Assembly (NCBI GenBank): GCA_007922305.1
Contig: ML677374.1
Coordinates: 15,066,729 to 15,130,728 of the forward strand
DNA length: 64,000 bases
From: Dermatemys mawii
Taxonomy: Eukaryota > Chordata > Testudines > Dermatemydidae
Reading direction: 5' to 3'
Position numbers and translations under genes: made by a program. Under the pieces are notes generated by a model, which did no database searches, had not been told where the DNA came from, and saw only the letters and a program-made list of their open reading frames with translations. Positions 48,397 to 59,819 of this stretch are shown here, in pieces. Each line of letters opens with the position of its first letter. The first letter of the stretch is position 1.

Positions 48397-48764
48397 CTAC
48401 AGAACCACTTGGGAGTATATAATTGGTTTATGGTTTGGTCCCTTCCTGTGTAACGAAAAATATTATCACCCCTGTGGGTTCACCTGACAGAACTGGAATC
48501 TGTTGCCTAGGTAAAACCCTGTATATTCATAGGCAAGTGGACCTTTGTGCATGCACCCTGAGCAATTGCGCACCTCTATTAGCAAATCTCCAGGCGTGCA
48601 CAAGGAGTTGTGGAATGCAGAATTGCGCCCTTGTAGTCCCCTCATTTCCTCATATACACTTTGATTGTTAGCATAGTATTAGATTAAGGAGCCAGCAATG
48701 TTCTGAAATTAATAAACTACTTATCTGCTGTGGTGTTGGATAGGGTCAGAATTTTCATTAAGGC

Positions 48765-48885
48765 TCATCACTTGCAGTTAGGGCTAAGAACTCAGCTCCC
48801 GCTCAGGCATCCCAGTGCTCAGATTTGCAAAAGAGTTTAGTGCGCTGAGTGGTGAGATGTCTTGAAAACTGAGCCCTAGTGGTAG
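48765..48885. repeat. Diverged palindromic repeat ('cagtgctcag' type)
   Basis: The segment 'ctcaggcatcccagtgctca', 'gcgctgagtggtgagatgtc' and 'ttgaaaactgagccctagtg' has partially inverted halves and resembles the family at 12475-12554. Confidence 0.4.
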
Positions 48886-48889
48886 GTGC

Positions 48890-51090
48890 TGAGTGACTGA
48901 AAACATCGCCACCTCCTCAGTGATGTTAATTGTTTACTTATTGCTAGTAAAGTAGTAGTATACCTTTTCCCACTGAACATCCACCCATTGTGCCCCTAGC
49001 TGCCACTGTCCTATTTAGGATCTTCAAATTAAAAGTGAACTAAAATTCAAATGGATAAAACACTTGAAAAAATATGTTTCTGTGATCTCTTGAACATCCC
49101 TTTCCTTGACTATGTTCCCAATGTGTTAAATTTTGCTGCACTGTAAGTTGGAATGGTAACTCTGCTTAACTTAGTTTTGAGGATGTCTCTTCCCCAGTCT
49201 TTTCTACATGGCTTATGTTTGGAATATGAATAAGACTGGGGTAGGCTACGAGACAAAATTGTATCAGACACTGAAGGTTTGGCTGGGTCTGGAGGCCAGG
49301 GTCCAAGATATGAACATCTGCTTTAAAAAAACGTTCTGTTGAGAAGGAAAGAAGAGGGGATTAAGGCATGACTTCCATTTATGGCCCAACACTATATTTC
49401 AGTTGGAATCCTGATAACTAGATAAGCATTCTTTCCTTCCTCTTCCTCTAGGCTGGATGTTCTGCTTTGCATTTAACAATGGTAATAACGAAGCTTTTTC
49501 AAGTAGACATCAGTAAAAAGCTGTTGCAAAGTTTGCTTGGTTAACTTCACCGCATGTTTGTGTGTGTGCTCCATTCTTGTATGGCTTTGTCTCTTGCTCT
49601 GTGAACAGCAGGAGGAGGGACTTTGGCTGGCGCATGCCTATCATGTCTGGTATTTTTCCTAACCACCACTGGCTTTGTGCATTCTGCAGCCTTTGACAAT
49701 GGCATCATGAAGTGAGTGGTCTGTTTCATTATCACCATTAAGTGGTTGAATGATGTGGGGAAATGCAAAGCTGCTGAGGTTAAGAATCCCGCAATATATA
49801 CATAGTTTTGGATGAGGGTAGGCATGAAAGTGAATGCAGATGGGTCTGTGGGCTATTGCAAATTGCTCGCTTAAGAATGTCTGCACCATCCATCAACCAT
49901 TCATTCATCTTGGTTACAGCTTCAGTGATTTTTAGCAGGGTTGGATTAAGGCAGTCTAGGGTCCCTGGAACACCTCAAAACAGAGCCCTCACTCCATTGT
50001 CCACTTCCCACTAGCAGTGATTGTGGAAAGGGCTCCCTCCCCATCCAGAGATACACAGGCTGTCCACTAAGCAATGACAAGGTCCCACTTCCTCTCAGGA
50101 GTGGCCACAGGAGGGTCCTCTCTACTTCCACTCCCAAACCTGAGAGTCAGGGGTGGCAGCAGGGGCAGTCCCCAATACCTAGAGATGTGTGGTAACGTTC
50201 ACACTTATCAGAGGTTTCAGGCTCTCAGTATAAAATATCTACTATGCAAGTTGCTTGAGTTTACCATTCCCCTGTGGTTAGCAGCAACAAGCTAAGGGCT
50301 AACATTCTCCTGTGGTTATTCAAAAAAGCTAAGGGCTTTTTTTTATTTTTAATTTTTTTAAATATACCTTTTGTCTTGTGGCTTGCTTTAAAATCTTATG
50401 GAAGTCTTAGGTACCAATTTTCATTCTCAGGATATTTCCATATGGTGTAATTTTTATGGCTAAACTAGAATTACTTGAGTATGTACTTACTAAGTCATTT
50501 AACTGTCTTGGTGACTCAGCCCAAAACACACAATCTCTCTCTCTCTCTCTCTGTCTGCTACTCACACATAATTTAGTCATGGTATATACTGCAAAGCAGT
50601 TTTAAAGTAGACAAGCTGAGAACAGAGGCTTAGACTGAGTGACTAATATAAATTACAAAAGTTATGTTATTTCTCAGCCTACATACAGGAAACTCTGAAG
50701 TCACTGAACCCTAGGAAAGAACAACAAATGCAATATGCTCTTTGTAATTTGCTTTGTGCATTTTTCCCTTGATATTTTGTTTTCCTATTTGTTCTTTTTT
50801 GGGGGGAGTGGCGGGGAGAGTTGCTTTTCTTTTCCCCCATTTTTTAGCTGTTTCTCTTCACTCTTCAGAGCCAGAGGCAACAGCAAAGCAAGCACTATTG
50901 TGAGGTCATATCTGCAGATATAAGGCTGGGGTGATAGACTGCGCTGAATTATCATTGACACTGTTCTTTCTAGTCCCCTTTATTTTATGTCTGCAGACAC
51001 TAGTTCTATTAAGTAGGCGCATATGAACAGTCTCTCCTAAAAACCGAAACCAGCGTCCTCTTTTGACTTAACAGTGGAGTGTTGATTTAT
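48890..51090. other. Intronic stretch with (CT)n microsatellite
   Basis: No exon was found. A CT dinucleotide run lies at about 50532-50552. A GC-richer patch at 49935-50190 ('gttggattaaggcagtctag') may be an interspersed repeat but is unidentified. Confidence 0.4.
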
Positions 51091-51092
51091 GC

Positions 51093-51461
51093 ATCACAGG
51101 GTGGCTGGCCCTTTAAGGAGAGATGGGCTCAGCCTCATTTGTGACTGATCAGCCACCAGATGAAACTGATTAAGTGATTATTAAAATCAGCCAGTGGCTT
51201 AGTTGAAAAGGGGAGCGGTGGGAACTCGATGGGCTTCTGTCGCAGGCCATAGAGGGAAGGGCGAGGGATGAAATGGGAAAGGCCGCTGGGTCTGCCCTGC
51301 CCTCTTTGTTCAGAGAAATAGCTTTATTTTGGTTTTGCTTTAAGAGTTTTAGATGTGAAGAATAAAACTGTGCCCTGAAGGAAGGGCCTGAACAGCCTTT
51401 GAACCTGGCTTTGTTCTTCCTGGGCTGTGGGAGTCAGGCCGGCATCCTACACAGGGGTTAT
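51093..51461 (+). mobile_element. Possible LTR-derived repeat
   Basis: The segment opens 'atcacagggtggctggccct' then 'ttaaggagagatgggctcag'. It contains AATAAA at 51361-51366 and continues with 'ctggctttgttcttcctggg' to about 51461. I recall similar sequence in turtle repeats with an LTR-like plan (promoter-like start, polyadenylation signal, short tail). No 5-bp target duplication or clear TG...CA ends were found. Confidence 0.35.
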
Positions 51462-51469
51462 GAACCCAA

Positions 51470-54400
51470 CTCAAGAAAACAGAGAGTGTTAGCAATTCTC
51501 AACAATGCCAATGTTTTTAATTAGCGTAGAGATGCAAGAGACCTGTGTCTACTTGAATGCTTCGAACTCCTGTCTGGCAGCACACAGATTCATTACCAGA
51601 TGGAAACAGTCGAATGATCCACAAGGATGCAGAAATGGCAGACGTGTTCAATAAATATTTCTGTTGTATTTGGGGGAAAAACCGATATCATCTCATTCTA
51701 TGGTGCTGATCTATAGTCCTTGGTGGGTTCCTTATTTATTTTTAACATTTTGTGTTACAAGCTCAGACTTGCAGTAGCAATTGTGTTGAAAAACGAAACT
51801 TCAATGTGTGCAACTAACAGAGCTAGGTGAGAAATCTGTCCCCTTCTTTCAGTGACAAACTTGTACATTCAAAAAAATTTCAGCGAGCTTTAATAAAGAT
51901 ATATTGTAATAGTGACCTCATAATGGCACTGGGAAACATTGCTTTTCAATTTAATTTGATACAAGATATTGTGTCTGTTAAGAGAGGGACGTGGCTAATA
52001 CCTGTGACTTTTTTGCGGGAGAAGCCACGGGAATTTCATGCTACAGCTGGGATTTTCAAAGAAGCCTAAGGAACTTTGAACCCTGGACTCTCAGTTTAAA
52101 AGTGCTCACCAGCTGAGCCAGTCCACAGGTATATTTTTCCATGGTGCAGTTGTTTGTGTCAATATTGCATTAGATTTCACCTTCCAAACCCACTGTGATG
52201 AAGCTGCTCTCCAGTACTGAACTTTTTCCAGGGTGCATCTGGACTACATACAACTCCCTTTCATTTTTAATAGCTGCTTATCTGGCAACCAGTGACTGTG
52301 GGTGAGGAAGTATTAAAAAATAAATCAGTATCTTCTCTTCGAGTCAGAGGAATCCCTGACTAATCTATTACGCTATTCGGCCCTTAGAACTTGACCCCTC
52401 GCCTGGAAGCTTGTTAAACAGAATTCTTTCCCAGTGAAATGTTGATAGGAGAGTAAATTTACAACTTGCTCAGGAACAAGGAGACTTCACAAGTTATGTT
52501 TGGTGTCATCTTTCAGAACAAGAAGCCTCTCCATGCTTGACTGTGCTGGACCATCTCATTATATTTATGATTTTTTGTTTTGGATGAGGGGAAGGGATAA
52601 CATATATCTCCAAACAATAATTTAAACTTAACAGCATGAAACTGAAAACCCAGCCTAAGAAAAACGGCCGAAGTTACTGAACCTTTAAAAACAAAACATA
52701 TGTAGGGCTAATCTCCCTAGTATTCTCTGTCTTCCTAACTGCAACTGAAACAGTATCCCTGCTTTCTTTTGCAGCAAAATTCTCTGGAATTCCCGAACGG
52801 CCTTCCTGGAAGACTGGTAATCTCTTAACTGGAGTAAACTGTAACTTGTTTTCCCTTTACCAAACATCTGCACCTTCTCTGTTGTGTTCTGGTTCTCTCT
52901 CTCTCTTTCTGTTTAGGAAAAGGAGTGTGTTAGGTCATGAAGTTGTTCAAAAACCATTAAAATTGCTGCTGTTTTTGAAAGCGTTGTCCATAATAACCAC
53001 ATTTCATGCACACCTGAATGTATAGCACATTTTGTTGTGGCGTTACTACAAATAACTTTAGTAATGCAAACAATCGATGTATAATATAGACTCATATGGT
53101 GTCTTTCATCTGGAAAGTTCCCTATCTGCTTTGCAAATTCAAGTTTAGAATCACAGTTTTACAAAGTGATATGCGAGGTGCACCTGTAATTGTGAACCTC
53201 CATTATGGCATCTGACCATGGATTGCATATGCAGTTGTGATAACGTCACAGGCAAATCTAGGCACTCAAATGCTACATTTATTTTGTCTGTAGAACTTAG
53301 CCTCCTTATTTCTAAGTCTGATTCCCAGAAGGGATCAATCGCTATTGAAAAACAGGGGCCTCAAGTGGAACACAGCAGCTGTCCTGTTAGCAACACTCTA
53401 AAAATATGTTTTTAAGGATGGTAGAAACTACAAGGTGAAGGTTTTCTGTAGATCAGCATAACATTCATTATTGCAGTTGGAATTTGGGTAGGACATGGTC
53501 ATGCTGAAGAGTGTGGCCTTGTGGCTAAAGTATAGGCATAGGAGTTGAATAGTATTGTTTATTATTGTTACTTCTGCAAACATCACTGTGGGATCTTTAC
53601 TGACCACAAATGCTGAAGGCTTAAAACTATTGCTTACCAGAAATATGGAACCACTATCCTTGCAAAACCCCTGGACCTTATATTGAGCATTTGTTTAGTA
53701 CTGACTTACAGGGAAGAGTGAGATGTTAAACAAAACCAGAATGATCTTTGGCCTACAAAGACAAGTTGGTCTAAGGAGAGAATAGACCAGGGAAAAGGCA
53801 TCCACTTTTGAGACATGTTGAGGAAGTTTGGTACCCTTACACCTCGTTTTCCTGAATGGATTGCTTCAATTTCTCTCTCACTGTGATTTTTCTCCTCCTC
53901 CTCCATGTATTTTAGCCTGGTCATGAGCAAACTACCAATGCCCACTTCATGAATGGCCCATCCAAGTGGTAACTCTCACCTTGGTGAGGAGAATCAGTGA
54001 GCTGCCATTCCAAGGGCATGATGGTGCAATCTCTGTGCACTTCCACTGACTTCGGTGCTAGTTCATTTCTATCTGCGCTCTCTCTATCAAAAGTATTTTC
54101 AGATTTGCTCGTTAACCAGATTGATTCCTCTGCCATGTACCAGGCTCTTTATGGAGACTGTCTTGGCTGCTTTGAAACAAAACTACCTGCTCCCCTCAAT
54201 TTGAATTTTCATGTGATGCCCAAATATATTCGTTAACCTGAGAGAGAAATCCTGTCAATTTCAAACAGAAGATTCCATCATAATGAAACTAAATTTTAAA
54301 AAAACAACTGGTGTTTATGGTATTTGGAAAGTGTTGCAAGTAAAACTGCACATTAGATTCAGCCTGCAATATTGGCTTCATGCACAGAATGGAAGGAGAG

Positions 54401-57400
54401 GAGAGAGGGAGAAAGAAAGTTGCTCTGTGCTGCAATTGACCAAATATTTACTGATGTAAATGAAACTTGGGTGAAAGGGTTAAAAATGGGGCAACAGCTT
54501 CACCCATTCCACTGGATTTTTAATAACTCTTCAGTCGTTAGTCCTGTCAAACCTCTGGAAAGAGAAACTGTTGCCTAGTTTTCCCTCCTCTCCTGCTACC
54601 AAAAACCCTGTAAACTGGAGAAAAAACTTTTGTGCTTACTGTTTTGTTGTGTTTGTTTCTTTTTTAAAAAAGCAGTGTCTGTGGCAGAATTGAGAAGATC
54701 GCTTACATGTCAGTTACCTCCCCATGCACTAATATACAGTGTCTTGGATGAGTAGATTGAGCTATGATATACTGCATAGTCTGGCTCACGTGGTCAGCAG
54801 CCATCAGCATTGTACTGTCTCTCTCTTGTGTTGCCCATCGTGCTATGGTCGGTTGCAGCTTTTAGGATAGTTGCTGTAGAACAATGATGCTGGGGTTGGT
54901 GGAACTGTTGAGGTAATCCTGGAAGCTGCTTTTGTCTGTGGTGAAGTGGCCCTCACTCTTGAAAGGGCAGCATTTCTTTCTAATTGTATCCTGATCTACT
55001 GGATGAAAAGTGGGTGGATATTACTCCAAACTCTTCTTAGATCCTCTTTCGACAGCAGGGTTTGGCCACTGGTCCTAAAAACAGCATGAATTACCTGCTT
55101 TTTTCTCAGTGTACTGTTGTTAACTCTGAGCGTAATCATGGTATCGGAAGTCAAATGACTAACTGTTGATCATTTTTAGCAGACGCATCCTGCTCCCCTA
55201 GGCTTGTGGGTGGAACTTGAGTAGCGTTGCCCCTCTGCTTCTCAACCTGCCCCATGGGACATAACTGAAAGTACAGCTGTTTCTGGAAGGTAGGAAAGTG
55301 TTAGGGGAGAAAGATTCTTTTGCGTGCCTTGATCCCATCCTAAAAAGGTTCAGAATTGGGTCCAGCGATACAGAGTGCTTTGAATTTTCCCCTCATTGCC
55401 ACTTAGATCTTGCTTGCCAATTTCTGAATAAATAAAGTATATCATCATTATCCTCATACACAAACCCCAAATCCTTAAGTTATTGATTCCCTCTTCCCAC
55501 TGCCTCGGCTCCCTGTGAAGCTCAGACTCGGAATCTTTATTCTTGTTGCCCGCCCTCTCTTTTTCTGTTTTACTCTTTTAAATTAAACACGTGCCAGAGA
55601 GGGGCCAGTGATTGACAGGAGGCTCTGGACTGATGGTGTTTCCTTGGGACTAGTGCAGACTGGACACCCATCAGCCTACAAAGACCTGCAGAGATTTTGC
55701 AATGCAGGCTCTACCAGAGAGCTGTCTTGTGCATTACTGTATTAAGAACAGGGCAGCAGGCTGACTAGAAGGCAGTAAGTAACTGAATGTCACTTGTCCA
55801 GATGGGGATTTTTGTTTGTCCCCCATCTGCTAGCCAGAAGGAATTTTGATTAGCTTGTTCGACACATTCAGGCCACTCTCTCTGCTCTGGCTCTGCACTC
55901 TGGATCTTTCATTGGCTTTAGTGAGTAGCTACATTTTCATTCATGCTGTAGCTGGAAAAGGGTTTCTCTTGTTGGTGAGAGCCGTTTCTGGGGTGGGGAG
56001 ATAGAGGCCTGATCTGATGTAAATGCTGGCTGGACAATGGTTGTAAGGGAGGCCACAGCTGTTCTTCTCTGAAATGTGACTTTCCTTAAAGGAAAAAACT
56101 GTCTATGGGGTAGTTTCTTCCTAACTTTAGACAATTAGTGTTTTGCTTGCACCCTGAAGCATGTGTCTTTTTTTTTTGTCTTTTTTTTTATAATGAGAAG
56201 GCTTTGGTAAGTGTCTTTACCATTTTCTTTACTCCACTATGACTTCTAACTTGCCCATGCTCTTCACTTACTGTGTCACATTTGAATGTGATGCTCTGTG
56301 TTAAGATGGAAAACAAACATGGAAACATTTATATTTAAATGTTATATCTCTTGACATCACCCTGGCAACATCCCAGACACCCGGGTCTTTCAGCAAAAGG
56401 GTGGAGACCAACTTTTCATTCCTTGTGACTTGAGAACGAAGGAGCCTGGGAATGGGGAAGGAGACTCTCCAGGGCAATGACTGAAGTCGGGCCAAGCATG
56501 GCAAAGGAGGGGTCATGGGTTACATCCACTTGGGGCCCCGCTCAGCAATTACACTGCGAATCAGCGGATATCCTCCTTAATAATTTTGTGCTTAATGTTT
56601 GGATTTAGTGGATTCTTTTTTTACTGCATCGCTTTGGAACAATAGTTGATGCAGAACGTATTAACTTTCTCAAACTGATCCAAATACTTTTACCAGATGA
56701 CTTGATCTCTACACTTGCAACTCTTTGCCGTAGGCAATTTCCCTTTGAAAAAATGCCCAGTCCTTCATGATAGTGGCTGAAGATGCAAACTAAATTGATA
56801 AAAATTCCCAGACATCTCTATGGATCTGAGATTGTCCCACCAAGAAAGAAAAGAGCCATTTGTTGCCCCCACAACCAAGCAAATAATTATCCCCATTTAG
56901 AAACTGAGCATTCCTTTCAAACTCCTTTCTGTCCCAGCCAAATCCAAAACCCAAGCCAACAGCTGAAAGTTGTACCATCGATTTCCATGTAAACGTTCTT
57001 CAGATAATTACCTGAGGGAGCAAGTTCCAAACCGCAATGCATGGCATACTGCCAGAATGATAAAGATCTGGCATCGTCTGGGAAGAAGGGTCAGTGCAAA
57101 TCAAACACAAGCCCCATTTCCAAGTGAAAAGGAAATAAAACCTCCACATGCAGGCATGTATGTAGGCCACTCATTAAACATAACCGAGCAGGAAAATACT
57201 GGCAAGAAAAGGCAAGTGTGTTTATTAGCCATTCAGGTCACAGGCTCTCCAGCACTGCATTTTATTAGTGTTGCACTGCAAGAATGTGGATTGCTCATTC
57301 ACTTTTAGATCTGGAAATATTGTTACATGGCTGGTGGCCTGGCTAGAAAGCTAGTGGCAATGGACCATAATAGAATAAGGGTACTGATAATACTACCTTA

Positions 57401-58620
57401 GACTGTGATCTCTTCATGTCCCAGATTAAGCATAGTCAAGAGCAGATGGCACAATTCAGAATGGCCTTAAGGGGGATATTGCTACTGGAAGTGTCCTTTT
57501 TGTCTGAGATGTAAAAACCCAGGTCCTGACTTCTTGTGGTTATTAAAAACCCTATGTTTTATTTCTGCCAGAACAAAGGTGTAAATCCAATTTTCTTGCA
57601 TCAGTTCCAGTGTTTGATGTTTACATCTTGCTTTGGTAGTATCCCCTGGAGTTTCAGTTCACGTCCTGCCCTAAATTCTTCAATAGTGTGGCTGTGCTCT
57701 GCTAAGAGCTGCCCTATTCTGCCAAGAAGAGGCCACATGCCAGTGGATGTGGAGTAGTTCTTCAGTATAACTGAAGCCTGCGGGTCTGGTTGTAGAAATG
57801 AGAATGTGTTCAAAGAGTGCAGAGGCGATGGAGCTTGAGAAAGAGGCTGCTTCCTGTGGCATGTAGCTTGCTTACTGCCCTTGTGTGGTACATTCAGATG
57901 TTCAGGAAGTAGAGTTATGAATTAGAAGATCCATAAGAGTGAAGTGAGAATTCATCTCGGGAAAGGGGATAGGGAAGGGAAAAATGCTTCTCTTAGATAA
58001 AAATCCCAGACTACTTAATCTAAATCAATCCGATTAGATCTCACTGACTGCCCCAGGTGAACAAAAGGAGTGTGGGGAATTATAGCACAATGTTTATCCC
58101 ACTTTGGAACAGAATAACTGTTATCACCAGTATCTTTACCTACTTCCTCTGCTGGTCCTTTTTCTCCTTGGAGAATCAATGATCAGATGGATTTACTGTC
58201 TGGGTTAATTTTCTTAGATGGAGATGAAAACTGACTGGAAAATGATTCCATTTTATGAAAAACTGAGGTTTATGAAATTTTTGTTTCAATGTGGAATGAA
58301 ATTTTGAAAAAACTTTGACTGAAAAATTAGATTTAGTAATAAATATTAGTATTCTATAAGACAAGGTTTTTTTAATCTATCTATCCATCTAAATGGCCTA
58401 AAGGTCACACTGGAAAAATGATTTTAGTTCCAAAATTCCATGGCAGGCAAAAAAAAGCTCTTTCCTCTGTAGTTATTTTGTGTTTTTACTCATAAATGCA
58501 AGTTGTCTGGCCTTTAGTTCAGTGTTTATCTTTTTAATCCCTTTGGGGAATGATCAAATCCATTGAATGTTTAGTAACTACCAATTGTATCTGTGACATG
58601 CACGCACCACTCTCCCTTTC
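51470..58620. other. Intronic stretch, nothing firm
   Basis: Seven kilobases without a recognisable exon. A degraded palindromic fragment ('gctgggattttcaaagaagc', 'taaggaactttgaaccctgg') lies near 52045-52090. T-rich runs lie at 56168 and 56181. An AT-rich degenerate segment is at 58225-58340. Everything else is unrecognised. Confidence 0.4.
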
Positions 58621-58663
58621 TTTCATTGCTGAAGTTCTATGCACCCTAATCAATCCTCACTCA

Positions 58664-58855
58664 GGCCATGTCTATACTACCCGCCGGATCGGCGAGTAGT
58701 GATTGATCTATCGGGGATTGATTTGAAGCGTTTAGTCTAGATGTGATAAATCAGTCCCCGAGTGCTCTCCTGTCGACGCCAGTACTCCACCGCCACAACG
58801 GGGGAGCAGCAGCAGTCAACTCAGCGCTGTGAAGACGTTGCAGTAAGTTGACCAG
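58664..58855 (-). mobile_element. PIF/Harbinger-like MITE, truncated reverse copy
   Basis: It starts GGCCATGTCTATACTACCCG, then has 'ccgccggatcggcgagtagt', 'gattgatctatcggggattg' and 'gataaatcagtccccgagtg'. The outer 35 bases are close to the reverse complement of the 3' end of the element at 28177-28447. The opposite end, with the internal palindrome of the full-length copy, is missing, so the copy is truncated near 58855. Confidence 0.78.
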
Positions 58856-59014
58856 AGCTTAGAAACTTTAGACCATTTTTGTTCTGCACTATGTCCTATG
58901 GGGGTTATCATCACAAAAATCAAATTGCCAGCTATTTTTAGGAGTCCTAGAATCTCAGGTTTTATCGAGTTACTTCCGCTGTGCTCTGCTCCTTTTGTGA
59001 ATGTGTACAATGTG

Positions 59015-59415
59015 GACAGGTATGTTCAGGTAGTTACAACGCTGGGAAGGGAATCAGGAAATCCTGGGTTTTCTTTCGGCCTTTGCTATTTTCTTGTGTA
59101 GACTTTGACAAGTCACACAAGTCAAAATTCTCTGACCTGTTTTTGAGATACTAAGACTTTTTTGATTTTTTTCAGAGGTGTCGAACACCTGTAACTACAA
59201 ACTGCAGACAGCAGGTGCCGCAGCTGCTCCGCACCTTGGAAAATCAGGTCTCTTGATCAGTGGACAGTGCTGAAAATGTGTCTTGGCTTCCGTGTGCCTA
59301 AATTTTCCATTCAGTAAAATAATAATACTTGTCACTCTTATAAAAGTTTTGTGGGACTGAGTATTAGGCGCTTTGAGAGCCTTGGATGGCAGGCCCAGCT
59401 GAATTGTAAATTATT
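59015..59415 (+). repeat. MIR-type SINE interrupted by a palindromic repeat
   Basis: The SINE head and core are at about 59025-59140 ('caggtagttacaacgctggg', 'atcaggaaatcctgggtttt', 'ctttgacaagtcacacaagt'). The tail resumes at about 59305-59400 ('attttccattcagtaaaata', 'tgtgggactgagtattaggc', 'gctttgagagccttgg'). Between them lies 'ttcagaggtgtcgaacacct' to 'gcaccttggaaaatcaggtc', which is a copy of the palindromic family at 12475-12554. Confidence 0.6.
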
Positions 59416-59450
59416 ACACTGCTTGTTTAATATTACACTGCTTGTTTAAT
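59413..59450. repeat. 19-bp perfect tandem duplication
   Basis: ATTACACTGCTTGTTTAAT is present twice in a row (59413-59431 and 59432-59450) with no mismatch, which implies a recent slippage event. Confidence 0.95.
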
Positions 59451-59499
59451 ATTTGTTTTCATTCAGTTGCCCATCTAGCAGACTCTCTGGTCAGAGCCT

Positions 59500-59517
59500 T
59501 TGTTGTTGTTGTTGTTC
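59500..59517. repeat. (TTG)n microsatellite
   Basis: A short run of five or six TTG/GTT triplets. This is a simple repeat. Confidence 0.85.
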
Positions 59518-59609
59518 CGTGTACGCTTAACATGTTGTCATGAGAGATTTTCTAGCACTGGCGATTGAGTGGAGGTTGCCCGTTCTAAGATAAAGTTCAG
59601 ATTGTGAGG

Positions 59610-59685
59610 CACAGTGGGCAGGGCATGTAAGTGGGATTGGGAGTCCAGTCTGCCACTGCCTTGCTGGGTCATTTCCACTTTCTCT
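59610..59685 (+). repeat. SINE head (tRNA-related)
   Basis: The words 'aggcacagtgggcagggcat', 'gattgggagtccagtctgcc' and 'actgccttgctgggtcattt' follow the pattern of a sauropsid tRNA-derived SINE head ('ggactgggagtcaggactcctgg...'). Confidence 0.5.
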
Positions 59686-59730
59686 TTCTTTCTCTCTATT
59701 CCTCTCCTACCTTCTGTTTTTTCCTATCTA

Positions 59731-59815
59731 TTGAGATAGTAAACTTTTCAGAGCAGGAACTTTGTGTTTTACAGTGCCCTGATCTCATTTGGGGCCTCCT
59801 AGGAATTATTGTTCT
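59731..59815 (+). repeat. Amniote repeat tail, copy
   Basis: The order 'gatagtaaacttttcagagc', 'aggaactttgtgttttacag' and 'tgccctgatctcatttgggg' followed by 'cctcctagg' is the fullest + strand copy of the family also at 10641, 16458 and 21043. Confidence 0.7.
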
Positions 59816-59819
59816 ATTT

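Noticed and set aside
49255..49330. In-frame LEARVQD-like stretch that could be the COL26A1 coiled-coil exon
   Set aside because: The reading is ...LKVWLGLEARVQDMNIC. It lacks the expected cysteine linker and SERL residues, no acceptor and donor with phase matching the GTAAGT at 4287 was found, and the match is only a few residues.
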